Positions 12,915 to 17,699 of a stretch of DNA of 17,699 bases are shown here, in pieces (position 1 is the stretch's first letter; each line of letters starts with the position of its first letter). The notes beneath the pieces are model-generated. The model searched no databases, was not told where the DNA came from, and worked only from the letters and a program-made list of their open reading frames with translations. The translations under genes and the position numbers were made by a program. Location of the stretch: NCBI GenBank assembly GCA_900543515.1, contig UQRW01000038.1, forward strand, positions 1-17,699, in the 5' to 3' direction. This stretch comes from an uncultured Collinsella sp. (lineage in GTDB: Bacteria; Actinomycetota; Coriobacteriia; Coriobacteriales; Coriobacteriaceae).

Positions 12915-13541
12915 GTGCTTGCCGTTGGCGGAAGCGGCGCCGTTGACATGGTCGCGGGCATAAATCACGCCGTGCACGATCGCCAGGCCGGCGGCGTCGG
13001 CGGCGCGGGCACAGGTGTCCTGGAAATCCTCGGCCTCGCGGGCGCGCAGCTGCTTAAGAACGTAGTCGGCGACGGTCATCTTGCCGGGAGGGTTGCCGAT
13101 GCCGGTGCGGATGCGGCTGAAGTCGCGGCTGCCCATCTTGTCGATGATGGAGCGCAGGCCGTTGTGGCCGGCGTGGCCACCGCCCACCTTAACACGTACG
13201 TCGCCGGCGGGAATGTCGAGCTCGTCGTGGATTACGAGCAGCTCCTCGGCCTTGATCTTGTACTCGCGGCAGAGCTTGGAGATGGGGCCACCCGAGGTAT
13301 TCATATACGACTGCGGCTTGACCAGTACAATCTGGCGCTTACCGCCCTCTTCCTCGGGATCGTTGATGTTGATGAGCGCGACCTCGGCGCCGGCCTGGTT
13401 TTTCCAGTACGTGACGCCGGCCTGACGGGCCAACTCGTCGATCGCTTTGAAGCCAGCGTTGTGGCGGGTCTCGGCATACTCATCGCCAGGGTTGCCAAGT
13501 CCGGCAACCATGCGAATCTTAAGCGGCTGTGCAGCTGCCAT
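12912..13541 (-). CDS. pth: Peptidyl-tRNA hydrolase
   Basis: Cleaves peptidyl-tRNA released from stalled ribosomes so the tRNA can be reused; an essential cytosolic enzyme. 209 aa, slightly longer than the usual 190. Catalytic His27 lies in TRHNAG, with Asn17 in GLGNPG, Asn81 in KPQSYMN, Asp106 in HDELD and Asn127 in GHNGLRS. An acidic loop NDPEEEGGKRQ (60-70) and a short tail ending NGKH account for the extra length. GGAGGA at 13552-13547 is 5 nt before ATG 13541. The stop codon belongs to a hairpin repeat. It follows prs on the same strand after 242 nt that include a very long inverted repeat. Confidence 0.97.
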   Translation of the reverse strand: MAAAQPLKIRMVAGLGNPGDEYAETRHNAGFKAIDELARQAGVTYWKNQAGAEVALININDPEEEGGKRQIVLVKPQSYMNTSGGPISKLCREYKIKAEELLVIHDELDIPAGDVRVKVGGGHAGHNGLRSIIDKMGSRDFSRIRTGIGNPPGKMTVADYVLKQLRAREAEDFQDTCARAADAAGLAIVHGVIYARDHVNGAASANGKH

Positions 13542-13655
13542 GTTTGTCCTCCGTTACGTAAATAGTTCAATCAACGACAAAGGCTACCACGCCCGCCGAA
13601 GGCGAGGAAAGGTTGCAGCAAAGTCATTTCAGAAAACAGCTGCCCCGAGACAGCA

Positions 13656-13760
13656 GGAAGCCCCGGACACGCCGGGAGGGGTTATCAAAGCGAACATCCC
13701 GCAGCCGCAAAGCGGCGAGGACGTTCGCGTGATAACCCCGCAGGCGTGTCCGGGGCTTCC
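13656..13760 (-). repeat. 105-nt long imperfect palindrome between prs and pth
   Basis: Outer arms 13656-13673 and 13743-13760 match perfectly over 18 bp (GGAAGCCCCGGACACGCC). A second stem GGGGTTATCA/TGATAACCCC (13678-13687 with 13730-13739) is perfect over 10 bp. A third, 13690-13699 with 13719-13728, matches at 9 of 10, and an inner GCCGC-AAA-GCGGC hairpin caps it. About 42 of 52 positions per side pair. There is no T-tract on the minus strand, so a simple intrinsic terminator is unlikely. The rest of the 242-nt prs-pth gap (13542-13655) shows nothing I can name besides the pth ribosome site. Confidence 0.9.
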
Positions 13761-13783
13761 GGAGGGATGCGAGGGTCGAGCGA

Positions 13784-14770
13784 CTACAGTGCGAAGTCGC
13801 CGCCGACGAGCGTGGAGACGGGCTCCTCGTGGTAAACGGCGGAGATGGCCTGAGCGAACTCCTCGGCGACCGAGATGGTCTTGATTTTGCCGCCGACCTC
13901 GACGGGAATGGCGTCGGTGACGAGGCACTCGACGATCGGGGCGTCGTTCAGACGCTCGATGGCCGGACCGGAGAAGATGCCGTGGGTGGCGCAGACGTAG
14001 ATGTCGCCAGCGCCCATAGCCTTGAGCTCCTTGACGTTGGCGCACAGGGTGCCAGCGGTGTCGATCATGTCGTCGTTGATGATGCAGGTCTTGCCCTTGA
14101 TGTCACCGATGATGCCCATGACCTCGGCGGCGTTGTGGCGCGGACGGCCCTTGTGGGCGATGGCCAGGTCGCAGCCGAGCATGTCGGACAGCTTCTTGGC
14201 GGCCTTGGCGCGGCCCACATCGGGGGAGACGACAACCAGGTTGTCGGTGTCGAAGTGCATGTCGTTGTAGTACTGGCCAAACAGCGGCAGCGCGGACAGG
14301 TGGTTAACCGGGATATCGAAGAAGCCCTGAATCTGGCCCTGGTGCAGGTCGAGGGTGATGATGCGGTTGACGCCAGCGCGCTCGAGCAGGTTGGCGACGA
14401 GGCGGGCGGTGATGGGCTCGCGCGGGCCGGCCTTGCGGTCCTGGCGGGCATAGCCGTAGTGGGTGATGACGGCGGTGATGGAGCGGGCGGATGCGCGCTT
14501 GGCAGCGTCGGTGGCGATGAGCAGCTCCATGAGCATGTCGTTGACGTTGCCGCCGGCCACGGACTGAATCAGGAAGACGTCGGCGCCGCGGACGGTCTCG
14601 TCGTAGCGGGCGTAAATCTCACCGTTGGCGAACTGCTTTAGCGTAAGGCCCGAAAGCTCGACCCCAAGGAACTCAGCGATCTTCTGAGCGAGGGGACGGT
14701 TGGAGGAACCGGAATACACGCGGATGGACTTGCGCATATTCTCCGACTTCTCGGGATCATTAATCGGCAT
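13784..14770 (-). CDS. prs: Ribose-phosphate pyrophosphokinase (PRPP synthetase)
   Basis: Makes PRPP from ribose 5-phosphate and ATP; PRPP feeds purine (PurF), pyrimidine, histidine, tryptophan and NAD synthesis. 328 aa, class I type. The flexible ATP loop is YARQDRKAGPREPIT (107-121), the catalytic-site DLHQGQIQGFFD contains His143, and the PRPP loop is CIINDDMIDTAGT (229-241). VSPDVGRAKAAKKL (181-194) is also conserved. ATG 14770 follows AAAGGAGAAGGG; Met12 (MRKSIRVYSG) is a second possible start, closer to the usual N-terminus but without as good a site. The C-terminus EEPVSTLVGGDFAL is typical. It probably starts its own transcript, since the glmU terminator lies upstream. Confidence 0.97.
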   Translation of the reverse strand: MPINDPEKSENMRKSIRVYSGSSNRPLAQKIAEFLGVELSGLTLKQFANGEIYARYDETVRGADVFLIQSVAGGNVNDMLMELLIATDAAKRASARSITAVITHYGYARQDRKAGPREPITARLVANLLERAGVNRIITLDLHQGQIQGFFDIPVNHLSALPLFGQYYNDMHFDTDNLVVVSPDVGRAKAAKKLSDMLGCDLAIAHKGRPRHNAAEVMGIIGDIKGKTCIINDDMIDTAGTLCANVKELKAMGAGDIYVCATHGIFSGPAIERLNDAPIVECLVTDAIPVEVGGKIKTISVAEEFAQAISAVYHEEPVSTLVGGDFAL

Positions 14771-14814
14771 TACCCTTCTCCTTTATATCGAATGCCATAT
14801 AGATGCCTTGTTGC

Positions 14815-14820
14815 ATTGTA
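14815..14820 (-). promoter_or_regulatory. Candidate -10 box (TACAAT) for prs
   Basis: The minus strand reads TACAAT at 14820-14815, about 45 nt before the prs ATG and downstream of the glmU terminator. The same hexamer occurs before the ABC operon. No convincing -35 is seen in the GC-rich stretch upstream. Confidence 0.4.
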
Positions 14821-14911
14821 ACCGCGCGGCGGGGTTTATCGAGTCTTGATAACGTCTTTACCGTCAACGGACACGAACCGACCACTCATCCGGCCGCGCA
14901 GGTCAGCATAG

Positions 14912-14944
14912 AAAAAGGAGCCGTCCCCACGGAAGCGGCTCCTT
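14912..14944 (-). terminator. Intrinsic terminator of glmU
   Basis: On the minus strand AAGGAGCCG (14944-14936) pairs with CGGCTCCTT (14923-14915), 9 bp with a 12-nt loop, running into TTTTTC. It lies 17 nt after the glmU stop. Confidence 0.9.
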
Positions 14945-14961
14945 AGATGCTTGGTAAAACG

Positions 14962-16374
14962 TTATACCTCGTCGTCCTCGTGCAGACGGCGGCGGTAATC
15001 GGCGGCCCAGCCCTCAATGTTTACCTGGCGGGCACGACCCAGGCCAAGTGCGTCGGCCGGGACCGGCTCGGTGATGACGGAGCCGGCGGCCACGAGCGCG
15101 CCGTCGCCGATCTGGGCAGGCGCGACCATCATGGTGTCGGAACCGATGAAGGCGTCCTTGCCGATGACGGTCTTGTGCTTGTGCACGCCGTCGTAGTTGC
15201 AGGTGATGGAGCCCGCGCCCACGTTGACGCCGGAGCCCATGGTGGTGTCGCCGATGTAGGACAGGTGCGGCACCTTGGAGCCCTCGCCGATCGTGGACTT
15301 CTTGATCTCCACGTGCGTTCCGGCCTTGGATCCGTCGAGCATGTGGGTGCCCGGGCGCAGGTAGGCGCGCGGGCCGCAGTCGACGCCGTTCTCGATGACG
15401 GCCTCGATGGCGATAGTCTCATCGATGACGCAGCCGCTGCCGACGGTGGTGTCGGTGAGGCGGCTGTTGGGGCCAAGCTGGCACTCCTCGCCCACGGTGA
15501 CGTGGCCGATCAGGTGCGTCTGCGGCCACACGACGGTGTCGCGGCCGATGGTGGCGTCGGGGCCGATCCAGGCCTGCGTGGGGTCGATGAACGTGACGCC
15601 CTCGGCCATCCAGTGCTCGTTGATGCGGTCGCGCGCGATGGCGGTAAGCTGCGCGAGCTGAATGCGGCTGTTGACGCCCAGGCCGTCGCGGTAGTCATCG
15701 CAGTGGAAGATGGAGACCGCCTGGCCGTGACCCTTGAGGATTTCGAGCATGTCGGGCAGGTAGTACTCGGACTGCGCGTTGTCGTTGCCGATCTCGTTGA
15801 TGTGGGCGGCGAGCTGCGCGCCGTCGAAGGCGTAGCAGCCGGCGTTGCACTCGAGCAACGTGGCGGCCTGCTCGGGCGTGCAGTCCTTCTGCTCGATGAT
15901 ACGCTCGATCTGACCATCGGCGCCCAGCTTGATGCGGCCGTAGCCGAAGGGGTCGGGCGGGGTCATGGTCATGACGGTGCAGGCGAGCTCGCCGGTGGCG
16001 ACGGTTTGCGCGAACTTGGCGACGGTGTCGGCGGTGATGAGCGGCAGGTCGCCGTTGAGCACGACGACGGGGCCTTGCGTGATGCCGCAGGCCTCGAGCG
16101 CGACCTTCACGGCGTGACCGGTGCCCAGGCGCTCGGTCTGCTCGACGCACTCGACCTTGGTGGCGCTGTTGGCGTAGGTGCCGTCGATAAGGGCGCGCAT
16201 CTCGTCGGCGTGGCTGCCGATGACGACCACGACGCGGCTGCAGCCGGCCTTGATGGTAGCGTCGACGATCCACTGGACCATGGGCTTACCCAGGATCTTG
16301 TGCGAAACCTTGCAGTGGTTCGACTTCATGCGGGTGCCCTCGCCGGCAGCGAGGATAATTGCGGTTGCGTCCAT
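14962..16374 (-). CDS. glmU: Bifunctional UDP-GlcNAc pyrophosphorylase / glucosamine-1-phosphate N-acetyltransferase (GlmU)
   Basis: Acetylates glucosamine 1-phosphate and then couples GlcNAc-1-P to UTP, giving UDP-GlcNAc for peptidoglycan. 470 aa, near the usual 456. The N-terminal uridyltransferase has LAAGEGTRMKS (8-18), GTGHAV (84-89), NGDLPL with Asp109, and GVNSRIQL with Asn235. The C-terminal left-handed beta-helix (about 255-445) has hexapeptide repeats, the catalytic base His370 in PHLSYIGD, and GAGSITCNYDG. KSNHCKVSHKILGKP replaces the more common S-x-x-PKVLH wording, a minor variation. ATG 16374 has AGGAGA at 16384-16379. An in-frame extension to 16581 has no family similarity and would overlap the divergent ecfT region. 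Confidence 0.97.
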   Translation of the reverse strand: MDATAIILAAGEGTRMKSNHCKVSHKILGKPMVQWIVDATIKAGCSRVVVVIGSHADEMRALIDGTYANSATKVECVEQTERLGTGHAVKVALEACGITQGPVVVLNGDLPLITADTVAKFAQTVATGELACTVMTMTPPDPFGYGRIKLGADGQIERIIEQKDCTPEQAATLLECNAGCYAFDGAQLAAHINEIGNDNAQSEYYLPDMLEILKGHGQAVSIFHCDDYRDGLGVNSRIQLAQLTAIARDRINEHWMAEGVTFIDPTQAWIGPDATIGRDTVVWPQTHLIGHVTVGEECQLGPNSRLTDTTVGSGCVIDETIAIEAVIENGVDCGPRAYLRPGTHMLDGSKAGTHVEIKKSTIGEGSKVPHLSYIGDTTMGSGVNVGAGSITCNYDGVHKHKTVIGKDAFIGSDTMMVAPAQIGDGALVAAGSVITEPVPADALGLGRARQVNIEGWAADYRRRLHEDDEV

Positions 16375-16564
16375 GTGATCTCCTGTTACGTTATAGAGAC
16401 GTGTGTTTGGAAACGATACACGGCGCAATATGATACCGCAGGCATATGTTGAGCGCGTAACGATTGGATTGCGGCGGTTGAGGCTTGCGCCGCCGGCGTG
16501 GCGTTTGCGCTGGCCGTGCATGGCGGCGGTGCTGCGGAGCTGTCGTTTGAGCGAGGGGACGGGG

Positions 16565-17458
16565 GTGCCCGTGGACAACATACGAGAGGAGTTTGGCGGC
16601 GAGCCCGTCGCGGCATTCTCGATGTCGCATCCAGCTGTGCCGGCGCTCTATATAGTGCTGACGCTGGGGCTCACCATGTTCTCGATGCAGCCGGTGCTGA
16701 TTGCGCTGTCACTTGCGGGCGGGTTGGCGTATGGATTTGCGACGCGCGGTGCTGCGCGCACGTTGGGGGCGCTTCGCTGGCAGCTGCCGGTGATTTTGAT
16801 TATCGCGGTGCTCAATCCGCTGTTTAGCGCCTCGGGCTCGACGGAGCTGTTCCGTATTGGCATGCGTGCGGTGTATCTGGAGAGTATGGTATACGGCCTG
16901 TGCATGGGCGGGTTGTTTGTGGCGAGCGTACTGTGGTTTGAGGCTGCGGCGTCGATGCTTGGCTACGACAAGGTGCTTGCGCTTCTGGGTAACGCCGCAC
17001 CGGTGATCGCGCTCATGATTTCGATGTGCATGCGGCTTATCCCACAGTTTTTGCGCCGCGGTCGTACGGTACTGGCGGTGCAGGATGCGATTGATGTGCC
17101 GGGTCGCGCGCCGGCCGATCCCGTGCGTTCGCGCCTACGGGCATCGAGCGTGTTGATGGGCTGGGGCATGGAAGATTCGCTGGAGCGCGCGGACACGATG
17201 CGCTCGCGCGGGTGGGGCGCCGCGACGCGTCGTACGACGTATGCGCGGTATCGACTGGGGCGCGGCGACGTTGCCGCGCTGGTGGGGCTTGCGCTGTTTG
17301 GCGCGGCTGCCGTGGCGGTGGCATGGACCGCGACGACACAGTATTCGTTTTATCCGCAGCTCTCGGTGCCGGCGCCGTGGCCGGGCTATGTCGTGTACGC
17401 TGCCTGGATGGTGCTGCCTTGCGCGTTGCACGCGATTGATGAGAAGAGGTTTGGCTGA
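16565..17458 (+). CDS. ECF transporter transmembrane (T) component, EcfT/CbiQ family
   Basis: The membrane scaffold that couples ATPases to a vitamin- or metal-binding S component. About 297 aa from GTG 16565. Hydrophobic segments start at PALYIVLTLGLTMFS and continue with PVLIALSLAGGLAYGF, WQLPVILIIAVLNPLF, VYGLCMGGLFVASVLWF, VIALMISMCMRLIP and two near the C-terminus. ADTMRSRGWG matches the Arg-containing coupling motif (A-x(4)-RG) that contacts the ATPases. The start is uncertain: GTG 16565 has GAGGGG 6 nt upstream, GTG 16571 has GGGGG, and ATG 16621 is also possible. The longer frame from 16403 is Arg-rich and not family-like. The stop overlaps the next ATG by one base. No S component lies in the window, so the substrate is unknown. 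The 190-nt gap to glmU has no confident promoter. Confidence 0.85.
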   Translation: MPVDNIREEFGGEPVAAFSMSHPAVPALYIVLTLGLTMFSMQPVLIALSLAGGLAYGFATRGAARTLGALRWQLPVILIIAVLNPLFSASGSTELFRIGMRAVYLESMVYGLCMGGLFVASVLWFEAAASMLGYDKVLALLGNAAPVIALMISMCMRLIPQFLRRGRTVLAVQDAIDVPGRAPADPVRSRLRASSVLMGWGMEDSLERADTMRSRGWGAATRRTTYARYRLGRGDVAALVGLALFGAAAVAVAWTATTQYSFYPQLSVPAPWPGYVVYAAWMVLPCALHAIDEKRFG

Positions 17459-17699
17459 TGGCTCGGTTGGATAGGGGCTCGGTGTCGGGCGCGGCGTGCG
17501 GCCCGGATATGCCGGCGATTGAGGTGCGGAGCCTGAGCTTCGCCTACCCCGGGGCTGATGCTGCGGTGCTCGAGGGGCTCGACTGGTCTGTTCCTCAAGG
17601 TGCATTTGCGCTGCTTGTCGGCGGTACCGGATCGGGTAAGTCGACGCTGCTGTCGCTGCTCAAGCCCGAGATCGCTCCGGCGGGCGAGCGCACTGGCGA
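17458..17699 (+). CDS. ECF transporter ATP-binding protein, 5' part only (cut by window end)
   Basis: Only the first 80 codons are present. After a variable leader (MARLDRGSVSGAACGPDMPA), IEVRSLSFAYPGADAAVLEGLDW is the start of an ABC ATPase of the EcfA/CbiO type, and LLVGGTGSGKSTLLSLL contains Walker A. ATG 17458 overlaps the last base of the T-component stop codon (TGATG), which shows tight coupling. The frame is open to the last base, with no stop. Whether it is a single- or double-ATPase protein cannot be seen. Confidence 0.88.
   Translation, partial: MARLDRGSVSGAACGPDMPAIEVRSLSFAYPGADAAVLEGLDWSVPQGAFALLVGGTGSGKSTLLSLLKPEIAPAGERTG

Noticed and set aside
16390..16395. TATAAC as the glmU -10 box on the minus strand
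   Set aside because: Transcription would start almost on the ribosome site, leaving too short a leader; no -35 is seen.
14947..16452. A 501-codon plus-strand open frame opposite glmU
   Set aside because: It is a mirror of GlmU codons, rich in Ala, Gly, Val and Asp, with no domain or ribosome site.

Overview
The window is GC-rich with dense, mostly high-confidence housekeeping genes and short intergenic gaps. The protein set points to an anaerobic actinobacterium of the Coriobacteriia, most like Collinsella: an Fe-S type PurF, a Tat lipoprotein amino-acid binding protein, an NfnAB-like Fe-S flavoprotein pair, an ECF transporter, and many intergenic hairpins with a GGGGACAG core. The genus is an inference from memory of this gene style, not from a search.

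Layout. (1) 1-3766, plus strand: purF, then purM and purN overlapping by 11 nt, closed by a strong intrinsic terminator. These are three steps of de novo purine synthesis. (2) 3767-6259, plus strand: an orphan PTS IIA protein, a membrane-anchored or lipoprotein parvulin-type foldase, and a GatB/YqeY-domain protein, ending in a terminator. (3) 6260-10236, plus strand: an ABC transporter for a polar amino acid (ATPase, Tat lipoprotein binding protein, two permeases), followed by a cytidylate-kinase-like protein. (4) 10247-12663, minus strand: a pair of overlapping flavoprotein genes best read as the two subunits of the electron-bifurcating ferredoxin:NADP oxidoreductase NfnAB. (5) 12766-14820, minus strand: pth and prs, separated by a 105-nt nearly self-complementary segment. 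(6) 14912-16374, minus strand: glmU with its own terminator. (7) 16565-17699, plus strand and divergent from glmU: an ECF transporter T component and the first 80 codons of its ATPase, cut by the window end.

Metabolic links: prs makes PRPP, the substrate of PurF; glmU makes UDP-GlcNAc for the cell wall; NfnAB balances NADH, NADPH and ferredoxin.

The most unusual content is not a protein system. It is a family of about ten small intergenic hairpins scattered over regions 1-5. Most have a conserved, strand-asymmetric loop core (GGGGACAG followed by a pyrimidine/A-rich stretch) but arms that differ in sequence from copy to copy while staying self-complementary. Two copies, 11 kb apart and on opposite strands, supply the TAA stop codon of purF and of pth in the same register; two others begin 0 and 1 nt after a stop codon. 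No transposase is present in the window. No tRNA, rRNA, CRISPR array, prophage or insertion sequence was found.
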